From positions 1 to 52,017 of the forward strand of contig CAJUTO010000010.1 in NCBI GenBank assembly GCA_910589675.1: DNA of 52,017 nucleotides. The letters are read 5' to 3'. Under the pieces are notes generated by a model. That model was not told where the DNA came from. It saw only the letters and a list, made by a program, of their open reading frames with translations, and searched no databases. The stretch's first letter is position 1. Every line of letters begins with the position of its first letter. The translations under genes and the position numbers were made by a program. Shown one piece after another: positions 18,009 to 27,429 of this stretch. The stretch comes from an uncultured Lactobacillus sp. Its GTDB lineage: Bacteria; Bacillota; Bacilli; Lactobacillales; Lactobacillaceae.

Positions 18009-18665
18009 ATGTCTACGTTGAATTATTTACTAATTTTTATTTTAGCATACTTGATTGGATCCTTTCCCACAGGTGTGTTAGTCGGAAAGATATTTTTTCA
18101 TGAAGATATAAGAAATTTTGGTTCAGGAAATATTGGAACAACCAACTCGTTCAGAGTAATGGGACCTGTAGCAGGCAGTGCAGTTTTAGTCATTGATGTA
18201 TTAAAAGGTACACTTGCAACAGATTTACCATTAATTTTCCATCTAAAGGGACCAAAATATTTATTACTAATTGCTGGTGTCTGTGCCATTTTAGGTCACA
18301 CCTTTTCCATCTTTCTAAAGTTTAAGGGAGGAAAAGCGGTAGCAACTAGCGCCGGTGTCTTTCTTGGCTATAATTTAAAATTCTTTGGACTATGTGCCCT
18401 CGTATTTTTACCAATGCTATTTATTACCTCATATGTAAGTTTATCAAGCTTGGTTTCAATAGTTATCATCTTCATTTGTTCCTTCTGGTTTCATGATATC
18501 TTTCTTACAATCATTACAGGAACTATGATGATCTTGCTCTTTGTAAGACACCGCTCCAATATCAAGCGCCTAATTAATCATGAAGAAAATATCGTTCCTT
18601 TTGGACTATGGTATTGGTACAAAAAGTCTCATGGATTGCTAAAAAAGAATGCTAAAAATAAATAA
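18009..18665 (+). CDS. plsY: Acyl-phosphate:glycerol-3-phosphate acyltransferase PlsY
   Basis: Membrane enzyme that moves an acyl group from acyl-phosphate to sn-glycerol-3-phosphate, making lysophosphatidic acid. 218 residues with about five membrane segments. The three PlsY motifs are present: GSFPTGVLVGKIF near residues 17-29, RNFGSGNIGTTNSFRVMG near 35-52 and GHTFSIFLKFKGGKAVAT near 97-114. Longer than many PlsY through its C-terminal tail. The ribosome site before ATG 18009 is weak. Divergent from parE, the order seen in many Firmicutes. Confidence 0.96.
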   Translation: MSTLNYLLIFILAYLIGSFPTGVLVGKIFFHEDIRNFGSGNIGTTNSFRVMGPVAGSAVLVIDVLKGTLATDLPLIFHLKGPKYLLLIAGVCAILGHTFSIFLKFKGGKAVATSAGVFLGYNLKFFGLCALVFLPMLFITSYVSLSSLVSIVIIFICSFWFHDIFLTIITGTMMILLFVRHRSNIKRLINHEENIVPFGLWYWYKKSHGLLKKNAKNK

Positions 18666-18672
18666 TCAGAAC

Positions 18673-18712
18673 AAAAGACTGTTTAGGGCAAACTCCTCAA
18701 CAGTCTTTTTTC
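18673..18712 (+). terminator. Terminator of plsY
   Basis: AAAAGACTGTT (18673-18683) pairs with AACAGTCTTTT (18699-18709), followed by Ts. Confidence 0.88.
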
Positions 18713-18768
18713 ATAAGTATTATACTTTATTTGAACAAATGTTCGCAAGATGCAATTTTAGCATCTAA

Positions 18769-19383
18769 TTAATATGGATAATTATCTAGGTGGTCTTTCT
18801 CAGTGATTTTTCTAACTACTCGGCCTGGAACCCCCAAAACTAAAGAGTTGTCTGGAATATCTTTTGTAACTACGCTGCCAGCTCCAATAACGCAGTTGTT
18901 TCCAATCGTTACTCCTGGACAAACAGTTACATTACTAGCTAACCAACAATTATCGCCAATTGTAATTGGTGCTCCATATTCAATATCTGCTACTTTACCA
19001 TCTGCTTGCAAGCGCGCATTTCTTTGCTCTGGCAATAAGGGATGCAGCGGCGTTACTAATGAAGTATTAGGACCACACATTACATTGTCTCCAATAGTAA
19101 CTGGACAAGTATCTAAAATAGTCAAATTAAAGTTAGCATAAAAATTTTTACCTAATTTTGTAAATTTACCGTAATCTACTTCAATTGGTCCTTGAAGGTA
19201 AACTCCTTCTCCATGCTCTGGAAATAAATTATCAATAATTGCTTTTCTTACTTCCTTATCTTCATCTGCTGTTTGATTATAATCACGGCTTAAGCGATGC
19301 GCCTTTGTCGAAATAGCTCTTAACTCTTCTGTGTCGGGACGATAAGGTAATCCTGCTAGCATATTTTTAGTATTTTCTTCCAT
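18769..19383 (-). CDS. Maltose/galactoside O-acetyltransferase-like hexapeptide protein
   Basis: Acetyl-CoA-dependent sugar acetyltransferase of the LacA/Maa group; the natural acceptor sugar is not predictable. 204 residues: the N-terminal Mac domain (MLAGLPYRPDTEELRAISTKAH), then a left-handed beta-helix of hexapeptide repeats (VTIGDNVMCGPN, ITIGDNCWLASNVTVCPG, VTIGNNCVIGAGSVV) ending VLGVPGRVVRKI. The catalytic His is probably that in TPLHPL. AAGGTG precedes the ATG. Monocistronic. Confidence 0.92.
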   Translation of the reverse strand: MEENTKNMLAGLPYRPDTEELRAISTKAHRLSRDYNQTADEDKEVRKAIIDNLFPEHGEGVYLQGPIEVDYGKFTKLGKNFYANFNLTILDTCPVTIGDNVMCGPNTSLVTPLHPLLPEQRNARLQADGKVADIEYGAPITIGDNCWLASNVTVCPGVTIGNNCVIGAGSVVTKDIPDNSLVLGVPGRVVRKITEKDHLDNYPY

Positions 19384-19460
19384 TTCTTACACCTTACTTT
19401 CTTATGGTTTTGATTATCTTTAAAATATCATATTTGGGATTAAGATTATAGTGAATAAAA

Positions 19461-19497
19461 AAATAGATAGAAACATAAATCATGCTTCTATCTATTT
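19461..19497 (-). terminator. Terminator of the aldo/keto reductase at 19519
   Basis: AAATAGATAGAA pairs with TTCTATCTATTT; on the minus strand the stem is followed by a T-run. Confidence 0.85.
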
Positions 19498-19518
19498 CTA
19501 TTAGATTAATATCACTGG

Positions 19519-20394
19519 CTATTCTGAATCACGTAATTGCTTTAGACTTTCGCCGAAAACATCATCAATTACTGCTGGGTCACGGTGGTCAAAGAATTGA
19601 CTTACGCCCTTATCTAATCCTTTAATCTTATCCATTTCATCCTTAGTTAATTCAAAGTCAAAAATATCAAGATTTTCTTTTTGACGTTTTTCATGAACAG
19701 ATTTTGGAATAACAACAATATCTTGTTGGGTAAGCCAACGCAAAATAACTTGAGCAGTAGTCTTGTGGTGAGCATCAGCAATTTCTTTTAATGTCTTATT
19801 ATTGAAAATATCATGTTTACCCTCTGCAAATTGAGCCCAAGCTTCTACTGCTACATCTCGGCCTTGGAAGAATTTGACATCATTAGTTTGTTGGAACCAT
19901 GGATTAATTTCAATTTGGTTAATTGCTGGCTTATCTTCATGAGCAAGTTCTAAGTTCATGTATTGATCAGGATAAAAGTTTGATAAACCAATTGAACGAA
20001 CTTTACCAGCGCGCTTAGCAGCAGCTAAAGCGTTCCAAGCGCCGAATGTATCACCATATGGTTGGTGGAGTAATACTAAGTCTAAATAATCAGTTCCTAA
20101 TTCTTTTAAATCATGATCAATTGCTTTAGTAGCTTTTTCAAATGACATGTTTGAAACCCAAATTTTTGTAGTTAAGAAAATATCGTCTCTATTAACTGCA
20201 CTCTCTGCAATTGCTTCACCTACAGCAATTTGATTTTCATATACTTCCGCAGTATCAATCATCCGATAACCATTAGCTAACGCCATCTCAACCGTTTGTC
20301 TTGCTTTTTCATGATCTGGTATTTGGAAGACGCCTAAACCAAGTAAAGGCATTTTATTGCCATCATTTAATGTAATAGTTGGAACTTCTGTCAT
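19519..20394 (-). CDS. Aldo/keto reductase, intact
   Basis: NAD(P)H-dependent carbonyl reductase with a TIM-barrel fold. 291 residues with the catalytic tetrad Asp47 and Tyr52 (IDTAEVYEN), Lys77 (TTKIW) and His110 (VLLHQP). The C-terminal cofactor segment VIPKSVHEKRQKENLDIFDF is complete and continues about 37 residues beyond. AGGGAGGA precedes the ATG. A second, truncated aldo/keto reductase lies at 27836-28657. The substrate is unknown; 2,5-diketo-gluconate reductase-like is the usual automatic label. Confidence 0.94.
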   Translation of the reverse strand: MTEVPTITLNDGNKMPLLGLGVFQIPDHEKARQTVEMALANGYRMIDTAEVYENQIAVGEAIAESAVNRDDIFLTTKIWVSNMSFEKATKAIDHDLKELGTDYLDLVLLHQPYGDTFGAWNALAAAKRAGKVRSIGLSNFYPDQYMNLELAHEDKPAINQIEINPWFQQTNDVKFFQGRDVAVEAWAQFAEGKHDIFNNKTLKEIADAHHKTTAQVILRWLTQQDIVVIPKSVHEKRQKENLDIFDFELTKDEMDKIKGLDKGVSQFFDHRDPAVIDDVFGESLKQLRDSE

Positions 20395-20512
20395 TTATAA
20401 GTCCTCCCTTTTCTACTCATTCTCCCTCATTCTAAGTCTAAAAATGCAATAAATAAACTAATAGAGCTTATTTTTCATTATCTTTGATTTTGCCAGTGAA
20501 ATAATGGCTAAG

Positions 20513-21382
20513 CTACTCATAAAACTTGTTAAATAAGTCTTCTAGTGAAATTTTCCTAACAGTAAATGAAACGTTATTTTCAAGTAGTATATGAATTATT
20601 GAGTCAAATTTATCTTGACTTAATTCATCAATTGGTAAAAGAATCGTTTGATTAGGTAGAATTTGATAATTACTTTCTTCGAGAATATCGTTAATCAAAC
20701 TTGAATTATTAAATTCTAAATATTTTTTTGTTTCAGCTTTATTGTTTAGATTTTCAATTATTTTACCATTCTTTAAAAATAAAATTTGATCTGCATATTG
20801 CTGTAAATTTTGCAACAAATGTGAGGCCATAATTATTAACTTACCCTGTGCTCGCAAATTTAACAATACCTGTGAAATTAACTGAACATTTTGGGGATCT
20901 AATCCATTCATTACTTCATCTAAAAGCATGACTGACGTATTGGTAGCCACCACCATTGCAAAACATAAACGTTGTTTCATCCCTAGTGAATAGGTTTCTA
21001 CTTTACGATCAATATAAGTTTCCATTTTTAAGGTTGAAATAATATCTTTTACTTTCTGCGGATTATTATGCCATAAGTTAGCATAAAGTTTTAAATGATC
21101 TCTCCCAGTCATAAAAGAAAAAAGTTCACTTTGGTCAGGAAAAGCGCAAATTTCTTGATGCAATTTAACTATTGTCTTTTCGTTCTTATACTGTAATTCG
21201 TTATATTCTACGTATCCCTTTTGAGGTTTCAGATTGTTCAATATAACATTGATCAAAGTCGATTTTCCTGTGCCATTTGGTGCAACTAAACCATAAATTG
21301 TTCCATTTTGAAAATTATAATTAAAATCATCTAAGACAGTATGATTACCAAAAGATAAGGTAATATTTTTTAATTTAAGCAT
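20513..21382 (-). CDS. ABC exporter ATP-binding subunit
   Basis: 289 residues, an ABC-2-type export ATPase: Walker A APNGTGKST near 34-42, Q-loop region CAFPDQSELF, a signature variant YSLGMKQRLCF near 130 and Walker B VMLLDEVMNGLDP. The C-terminal extension is typical of bacitracin/lantibiotic-type exporters. It is last in an operon with two related membrane proteins, starting 6 bases after the stop of the frameshifted permease. AAAGGGATG precedes the ATG. The cargo is unknown. Confidence 0.9.
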   Translation of the reverse strand: MLKLKNITLSFGNHTVLDDFNYNFQNGTIYGLVAPNGTGKSTLINVILNNLKPQKGYVEYNELQYKNEKTIVKLHQEICAFPDQSELFSFMTGRDHLKLYANLWHNNPQKVKDIISTLKMETYIDRKVETYSLGMKQRLCFAMVVATNTSVMLLDEVMNGLDPQNVQLISQVLLNLRAQGKLIIMASHLLQNLQQYADQILFLKNGKIIENLNNKAETKKYLEFNNSSLINDILEESNYQILPNQTILLPIDELSQDKFDSIIHILLENNVSFTVRKISLEDLFNKFYE

Positions 21383-21388
21383 TTAATT

Positions 21389-22641
21389 TCATCCCTTTAC
21401 TAATGAAACTCTATTTGAATGACTAATCATTATCATACAAATTTCAACTATTAAAATGGCAAAAATAAGAGGATAAAGTCCTGCTACAAATCCCCATCCT
21501 GGAGAATCCATTAAATATGCTAAATTTCCAGTTAAACTTTCTCCAATAGAGAAATATGTCATTGGTAGATTTTGTAAAAATGGATATACATATCCCATTC
21601 CTAAAGAAAAATAGAAAACTTTTCCACTAATTGCAAATATAGTTGCTAATATTTCAGCAATATATTCATTTCTAAAAATTATAGAAAATAAAATCGTGAG
21701 CCTAATAAACAAAAAACAATTAAAATGGCAAAAATCCCAAACTGCCCAAAATATTCTCCTAAGGTTGGATATTTAAAAGGCTGTAAAAAATACAATCTTC
21801 CCGTATAAAAAGTCGTTCTCAAATTAAATGAACCAAAGCCGTATTTTGGAGCTGTACATAAAGTAATTACCACTAAAGCTAGTAAAAAATTTATCCCTAC
21901 GCCTATTTCAACTACCAGGGTTTTAATCCAAAGGATAGAATTTTTACTTAAGGGAATATTTTTTAAGACCGATTTGTTCTTACGATCGTTAGGTACAATA
22001 TCCGCTGCAAAAAATATCACAATAATAATTAATATTAGAGCTGTCCAACCTGATATAGAATTTTGCAATATTTGTAAAGTAGTTCTTTCCTCGATAGTAT
22101 TCCTAGTAAGTGGCTGTTTGCTTTTAACTAGAGCGTCATATAAATGGGCTGTTCTTTGATAACCAAAGTGCCCATCCTCCCTATAATTATTATTTTGGTA
22201 ATACTGAACGGGATATAGAAATTGTTCATTCTCATCTACAAAAATCAAATGATCAACATCTTTATACCACCTGCTTGAGTAAATAGCATATTCTCTCCAA
22301 TTATTTGTCTTAATTCCATGAAGACGATGTTTATCAAATTTTAGAATAGCAGGATAAGTTTTTAGAGCATTAACATATCCTTCATTCGGCACCTCATGTG
22401 CATTTTTTGATTTCTGCATTTCATTTATTTTTGTTACTGCTTTTTTCAAGAATAAATTATATCGTTGGTATTCTCCCTTAATTGCATAAGGATCAACTTT
22501 TTCAATTATTTGCCGATTAGGTACGCTAACTAAGCCAAAATATAAAGAAAGAATAAAAGTTAAAACAAATAGACCAATATTTTTAGGATTAGTGAAAAAG
22601 CATTTTAGTTGAAAAATAAAATATTGTTTCTTCATTTTCAT
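21389..22641 (-). pseudogene. ABC-2 type permease split by a frameshift
   Basis: A 320-residue frame (22641-21679) begins with a membrane segment and a long outer loop. It stops abruptly after ILIVFCLLGSRFYFL, inside a membrane helix. The rest, FIRLTILFSIIFRNEYIAE onward with about three more helices, continues in another frame to the stop at 21389. Adding one T to the T6 tract (plus strand A6 at 21711-21716) would join both as IVFLFIRLT. The first half shares SVLKNIP with the permease upstream. Its start overlaps the upstream stop (ATGA). It could be a true mutation, a slippage-corrected gene or a sequencing error. Confidence 0.75.
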
Positions 22642-23747
22642 CCCTTCCTCTCCCCTAGATACTTAAATCCATAAATCAAAATCAATGACCAGATCAAAAG
22701 TACTAAGTAACCAGTCAGAAAATTAACATTGGTTAAATGCAAATTACTTGCAAGGTCTCCATTAAATAGATTGGTTAAATCTAAATATGGCGATGGTAAA
22801 AATAGAAGCCACTTCAAAATATCTTTTGGTAAAAATAATAAAGCGTAAATACTGCCTTCGATGAAGATAGTTAAATAAATGTTCTTAGTTATCTGATTTA
22901 AAAACATACTTAAACTTGTAACAAAAATAACTAATCCAGAAAGATATGCTAAGAAGACAAGGCAATAACTCCACAAGGGAATAGTAAGTGCATGAGTAAA
23001 ATAAAAAGTAACTGGATAGTTTAAAGTAACAAAATTATGTTTTATACCAGCAAATACATAAGCTCCAATTATAGAGAGTAATACTGATGAGAAAACTAAG
23101 ATAAAGTTAATACTAATCTTTCCAATTATCTCGTCTTTAAAGAAATAAGGAATATTTTTTAAGACTGATTGATGCTTTAAGTTAATAATCCAGCTATCAG
23201 CCGAGATGAAAGAAATATAAAAGAAGATAACAGTACCTAAAAATGATAAAACATAAATTAAATATGTTGCTGAACTTTCATTATTCATTACAATCGGAAT
23301 CTTATGATTAATTAAATAATTAATCCGATTCAATTCTTTGCTAATAAAAAATTGCGATGGCACATTTAATGTATTAGCTCCAGCATAGTGGTTCGTATAG
23401 CCTGCTTGCATAGTGGTTAGCAAATTGCGATAGCTGTTTAAATATTGCACAGGATCGGTAAATACTTGACTATTTTGTAAACTAGCTAATTCCTGAGCTT
23501 GTTTATTTAAATTGTCATAGGTATTCTTATAAGTAGATTTTTTTAGCATTTCACTATCAAAATAATTAGAATTAGCCTGCAAGGATTCGCTATAAGTTTC
23601 CCAGCTTTTTGTTCCATCTCCTATTTTTTGATTTTCCACTATAAATAAAGAAAAGGTTGAAAATAGGATAAGAATAACAATAAGAAGTTGGTTTTTCTTT
23701 GATTTTAAGACAATTAACAAGTTGGATTTAAGATATGTTAGATTCAT
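22638..23747 (-). CDS. ABC-2 type permease subunit
   Basis: 369 residues: one N-terminal membrane helix (LLIVILILFSTFSLFIV), an outside loop of about 130 residues, then about six helices. This is the layout of ABC-2 peptide or antibiotic exporters. It shares the cytoplasmic motif SVLKNIP with the next gene, so the two are related half-channels. TAAGGAAG precedes the ATG. First gene of a three-gene operon, with an operator-like repeat cluster upstream. Confidence 0.82.
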   Translation of the reverse strand: MNLTYLKSNLLIVLKSKKNQLLIVILILFSTFSLFIVENQKIGDGTKSWETYSESLQANSNYFDSEMLKKSTYKNTYDNLNKQAQELASLQNSQVFTDPVQYLNSYRNLLTTMQAGYTNHYAGANTLNVPSQFFISKELNRINYLINHKIPIVMNNESSATYLIYVLSFLGTVIFFYISFISADSWIINLKHQSVLKNIPYFFKDEIIGKISINFILVFSSVLLSIIGAYVFAGIKHNFVTLNYPVTFYFTHALTIPLWSYCLVFLAYLSGLVIFVTSLSMFLNQITKNIYLTIFIEGSIYALLFLPKDILKWLLFLPSPYLDLTNLFNGDLASNLHLTNVNFLTGYLVLLIWSLILIYGFKYLGERKG

Positions 23748-23774
23748 TGGTACAACTTCCTTAAAATTTGTTTT

Positions 23775-23860
23775 AGTATAATATTAGCACGAAATAACAA
23801 AAGTATTAATAAATGAAATCGATATTTCATATTATTTTTTTATCTTTTCATATTATTTTT
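23775..23860 (-). promoter_or_regulatory. Promoter and repeat operator of the ABC exporter operon
   Basis: The minus strand has TATACT at 23780-23775 as a likely -10. Upstream lie a palindrome ATGAAAT-CGAT-ATTTCAT (23813-23830) and two direct copies of TTTCATATTATTTTT (23825-23839, 23846-23860) exactly 21 bp apart. This spacing suits a regulator dimer binding the same helix face. No regulator gene is adjacent. Confidence 0.45.
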
Positions 23861-23896
23861 AGCTCAATCAGACCAATCAGACAATTATCGATCAAC

Positions 23897-23924
23897 AAAA
23901 AGCCCGTGTAAAACATGGGCTTTT
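23897..23924 (-). terminator. Terminator downstream of the BI-1 gene
   Basis: AAAAAGCCC pairs with GGGCTTTT, extended by TGT/ACA. It lies 120 bases after the BI-1 stop with nothing coding in between. Confidence 0.8.
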
Positions 23925-24044
23925 ATTTACTGATAAATCTCTCAATAAGCTTTCAGTTATCCTACTCAAAGGATAATTCTAGTCTATTAAAATATAGATG
24001 AATTAATATATCGCTAATATCGTAAATACTATAAACAAAGATTT

Positions 24045-24761
24045 TTAATTATTATTATCATTTGAGCCAAAAATAGTTAAGAATTGCAAAAATAGGTTAA
24101 CAAAGTCTAGATATAACTGAAGAGCTCCCATAACGGCTAATCCATTCGTAGAAACTTCACCACCAAATTGTAAATAGATGTTCTTCATTCTTTGTGCATC
24201 CCAAGCAGTTAAAACAGTGAAGATAATAACTGCGATGAATGAAAAGATGTAATTAGCTGCTGAACTCTTTAAAAACATGTTGATTAACATAGCTACAATT
24301 AATCCAATTAATGCAGCCGAAGCATACAAGCCCCACCTACTTAGATCTTTCTTAGTAACTGTACCTAAAATGGCCATGACTACGAAGACCGTTGCAGATG
24401 CGACAAAAGCAGAAGCAATATCTTGCCCTGTATATGTGCCTGCAATAAAAGCAAAAGTTACTCCATAAATAATCGCTGTTACCATCAGTAAAATAAAACT
24501 TGCTACTGGATTTCTTGTTGCCTGAAAATTAATTGCAAATGTTAGAACAATCGGAATTAATAATAAAAGCCACATCGTCCAGGGATGATGAACCATTAAA
24601 GAAACCATTTGTCTAGCAAATACAGTCATCGTTAAGTAAGCACTCAGAGCAGATACAAAAACAGCGAGGGCCATATAGCCATAAACTTTACTTAAAAAGG
24701 TATTTAAACCAGCTTCATCAACTAAGTGACGCCGCTCTGGTTCTTGATCGAAATTATACAT
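24045..24761 (-). CDS. Bax inhibitor-1/YccA family membrane protein
   Basis: 238 residues with about seven membrane helices and the family pattern GYMALAVFVSALSAYLTM near the start and TAWDAQRMKNIYLQFGG before the last helix. Family members are pH-sensitive Ca2+ leak channels or membrane-protease partners; the role here is unproven. GGAGGA precedes the ATG. Monocistronic. Confidence 0.92.
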   Translation of the reverse strand: MYNFDQEPERRHLVDEAGLNTFLSKVYGYMALAVFVSALSAYLTMTVFARQMVSLMVHHPWTMWLLLLIPIVLTFAINFQATRNPVASFILLMVTAIIYGVTFAFIAGTYTGQDIASAFVASATVFVVMAILGTVTKKDLSRWGLYASAALIGLIVAMLINMFLKSSAANYIFSFIAVIIFTVLTAWDAQRMKNIYLQFGGEVSTNGLAVMGALQLYLDFVNLFLQFLTIFGSNDNNN

Positions 24762-24850
24762 ATTAAGTCCTCCAATCTACCTATATTCTTTCATTTTTAA
24801 TGTATCACTTAGTAAGCATGAATAGAAATATGAGCTATTATTTTATGCAC

Positions 24851-24893
24851 AAAAAAAGCAATCAACAGCATGAATGCTGAAGATTGCTTTTTT
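24851..24893 (-). terminator. Terminator overlapping the stop of the small protein gene
   Basis: AAAAAAAGCAATC pairs with GATTGCTTTTTT, with a second inner stem CAGCAT/ATGCTG. The stop codon of the gene lies at its base. Confidence 0.92.
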
Positions 24894-25122
24894 ACAACAT
24901 TTTATGTTTTTTCATTCGTTCTTCGAAAATACCGTTCACTATTTTTTTCATTTCTTCTTTTTCTTCTGCACTAGCTTCTTCTTCAAAAGCTTTATATAAA
25001 TCCGGATGCTCCTTAGCAATTAATTTACAAGTCTTTTCAGTTGCGTGCTTACGAAACATTTTAGGTATTTTATTTAAATATTCAGGCTTAACTAGTGCGA
25101 TAATTTTTTCATTTGCAGTCAT
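24892..25122 (-). CDS. Small charged protein, unknown function
   Basis: 76 residues, mostly helical and rich in Lys and Glu (EEEASAEEKEEMKKIVNGIF, EERMKKHKML). No signal peptide, membrane segment or recognised motif. I favour the ATG at 25122; a GTG at 25131 is possible but would be only 3 bases from the AAGGGAG ribosome site. It follows the amidohydrolase gene with a gap of at most 17 bases, so it is very probably co-transcribed. The codon pattern and operon position support a real gene. Confidence 0.7.
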   Translation of the reverse strand: MTANEKIIALVKPEYLNKIPKMFRKHATEKTCKLIAKEHPDLYKAFEEEASAEEKEEMKKIVNGIFEERMKKHKML

Positions 25123-25139
25123 AATACTCACTCTCTCCC

Positions 25140-26051
25140 TTATTGTCTCTCAAGCATATGATAATAATTAGTTTCAAAGATCTTTTTATCATATAAATCC
25201 GAGATATCTAGATTTTCAATTGCATTAGATACAAGCTCATCAGCTCCCGATGGCATTACTGCAAACGGAGCATCAGTTCCAAACAGGACATGGTTAATGC
25301 CAAAATAATCTATTGTTAATTGCAAAGCTGGCGTATTACCTAAAATAGCCGTATCAACATAAAAATTCTTAAACATCTCAGCATGCTCTGGATCTAAAAT
25401 GTGATTAATTCTACCACTAAAGAATGGAGCCATAGCACCTGCATGGTGAACTAAAATTTTCAAGTTAGGTGCTTTTTTGAAGATATCACTTTGTACTAGT
25501 TGCAACATAGCCTGCGATAGTTCATATTCCCAAGAAAATACTAGATTATTATCTGGCTTTCGATTATCAAAAACGGGATGTAGCCATAAAGGAAGATGTA
25601 GTTCAGCTGCTTTCAATAAAATTGGTTCAAATTCAGGATCAGCAATGCTTTTACCTAAATGACGAGTAAAAATCTGTGCGCCAACTAAATTTTTATCGGC
25701 CTTAATTTTCTCTAAGATTTCGAGCGAAGCAGGAACGTTATTTAGCGCTAGCATCCCTACTCCCGCTTCAAAATAATCAGGATAAGAAGCTATGATAGTA
25801 GACAGTTCTTGATTTGCTTCTTGTGCAATTTGACTAGCTTTCTCTTCATCTACAAAGTCTTCTGGATTGATATTAGCAAATGAAATTACCTGCTTAGTAT
25901 TTTTATCCGGCCAATTAGCTATTCTTTGATTTAAATCAACTAGAGTTTCTATCTTTATAAAAGGATATTTTTGTGGAATTGTAGCATCAATTTTTAACAT
26001 GGTCTGATAAAAATCAGGCGTTAAAATATGTGCAAATGCGTCTATTTTCAT
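25140..26051 (-). CDS. Amidohydrolase (ACMSD-like, amidohydrolase family 2)
   Basis: 303 residues with a TIM-barrel metal hydrolase/decarboxylase pattern: MKIDAFAHILTP near the N-terminus, LWLHPVFDNRKP in the middle, LKILVHHAGAMAPFF and NHVLFGTDAPFA near the end. These supply the His and Asp metal ligands. The first motif reads DAFAHI instead of the common HxH, so metal binding may be altered. The substrate is unknown. It lies 54 bases after rarA, and a small-protein gene follows closely. Confidence 0.85.
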   Translation of the reverse strand: MKIDAFAHILTPDFYQTMLKIDATIPQKYPFIKIETLVDLNQRIANWPDKNTKQVISFANINPEDFVDEEKASQIAQEANQELSTIIASYPDYFEAGVGMLALNNVPASLEILEKIKADKNLVGAQIFTRHLGKSIADPEFEPILLKAAELHLPLWLHPVFDNRKPDNNLVFSWEYELSQAMLQLVQSDIFKKAPNLKILVHHAGAMAPFFSGRINHILDPEHAEMFKNFYVDTAILGNTPALQLTIDYFGINHVLFGTDAPFAVMPSGADELVSNAIENLDISDLYDKKIFETNYYHMLERQ

Positions 26052-26105
26052 TATATTACCTTCTTTTCTCTTTCACCTTCATTTTAGCATAATTATTAAA
26101 ATGAC

Positions 26106-27368
26106 CTACTCTCCATATTCCTTACCATAAATATATTTATGAAGTTTAAAATATTGTTGTTCGAGCTTTTTCTCATTAATATTATCTTTTGCAAAATAAT
26201 ATCTTTGACCTTCAAGCCCCTTAGGCATGTAATTTTGTTTTGCAATTTGAAATGGTTGTGTAAATGGATTATCTATCAACCCACCACCTGTTATTTCTTC
26301 TGAATGCTTATAATGCATATCTCGTAATCCACGTGGCATGGGATGCTTATTAGGATGAATAGTATCTTTATCTAGCTTTGCCCAAATTTCATCAAAAGCA
26401 CCTGACTTAGGGGACAAACACATTAACATAGTCGCAAACATCAAAGGATATTTTGCCTTTGGCATCCCTATTTTTTCTGCCTGATTAGCTGCAACTACTA
26501 TTTGCGTTACTTGTTCTGGATTGGCTAAGCCAACATATGTGTATGGAATTTCTCGCAAACGCCGTACTACTGACGGTAGATCTCCGTTTTTAAGTAAGAC
26601 GGTAAGATAATACAAGGCTGCATCAGTATCGGATCCAGCCATTGAATCGGAATAAGCTGCTAAATAATCATAATGTTTAGTTGCTTTTCTGTCATAAGCA
26701 AAATGTTGACCTTTTACAAACTCCTTAACATTTTTAGCTGAAATTTTTTCTCCATTAACTGCATGAATAGTTTCTAATAAATTTAATGCTACACGCAAAT
26801 CTCCATCAGCTGAACGAGCAATAATATTAATTGCTTCTTTATCTATTTGTTTTTCATCTAAATGAAATACTTCTTTTAGAGCTCGGACTAAAACCTCACT
26901 AATATCCTTATCGTCTAAAGTCTCAAATTCAAAAATCTGACAACGTGAGCGGACAGCAGGAACAATTGACATAATAGGATTTTCAGTAGTTGCGCCAATT
27001 AAAAGAATTTGTCCGTTCTCTAAATAAGGCAAAAGATAATCCTGCAATGTTGTCGTCATACGATGAATTTCATCAATCAGTAGAACAAATGATTGATAAG
27101 GATAAGTATTAATGATTTGCATCAGCTTTGCTTTATTATCAATCGAAGCATTAAAAGTGGCTAGCGGATAATCATATTCTCGAGCAATAATTTGCGCTAG
27201 ACTTGTTTTTCCTGTTCCAGGCGGTCCCCATAATAAGAGCGAAATTGGAACATGATTTTTGATAATTTGATAAAGGGGCTTTCCTTCAGAAATTAGCTTA
27301 GTTTGACCTACAAATTGCGATAAATTTTTTGGCCGGATCAAATCTGCTAGTGGCTTTTTGATAGGCAT
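26106..27368 (-). CDS. rarA: Replication-associated recombination protein A
   Basis: AAA+ ATPase (RarA/MgsA/WRNIP1) acting at stalled replication forks with SSB. 420 residues: Walker A LLWGPPGTGKTSLAQ near 44-58, Walker B VLLIDEIHRM, sensor 1 LIGATTENP, and the C-terminal tetramerisation domain with YPLMFATMLMCLSPKSGAFDE. AGAAGGT precedes the ATG. First of a probable three-gene unit. Confidence 0.95.
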   Translation of the reverse strand: MPIKKPLADLIRPKNLSQFVGQTKLISEGKPLYQIIKNHVPISLLLWGPPGTGKTSLAQIIAREYDYPLATFNASIDNKAKLMQIINTYPYQSFVLLIDEIHRMTTTLQDYLLPYLENGQILLIGATTENPIMSIVPAVRSRCQIFEFETLDDKDISEVLVRALKEVFHLDEKQIDKEAINIIARSADGDLRVALNLLETIHAVNGEKISAKNVKEFVKGQHFAYDRKATKHYDYLAAYSDSMAGSDTDAALYYLTVLLKNGDLPSVVRRLREIPYTYVGLANPEQVTQIVVAANQAEKIGMPKAKYPLMFATMLMCLSPKSGAFDEIWAKLDKDTIHPNKHPMPRGLRDMHYKHSEEITGGGLIDNPFTQPFQIAKQNYMPKGLEGQRYYFAKDNINEKKLEQQYFKLHKYIYGKEYGE

Positions 27369-27429
27369 AAAATCGACCTTCTTACTTATAGTAAAGTGTT
27401 AAGTTTTATCTATTATTATCACAATTATT

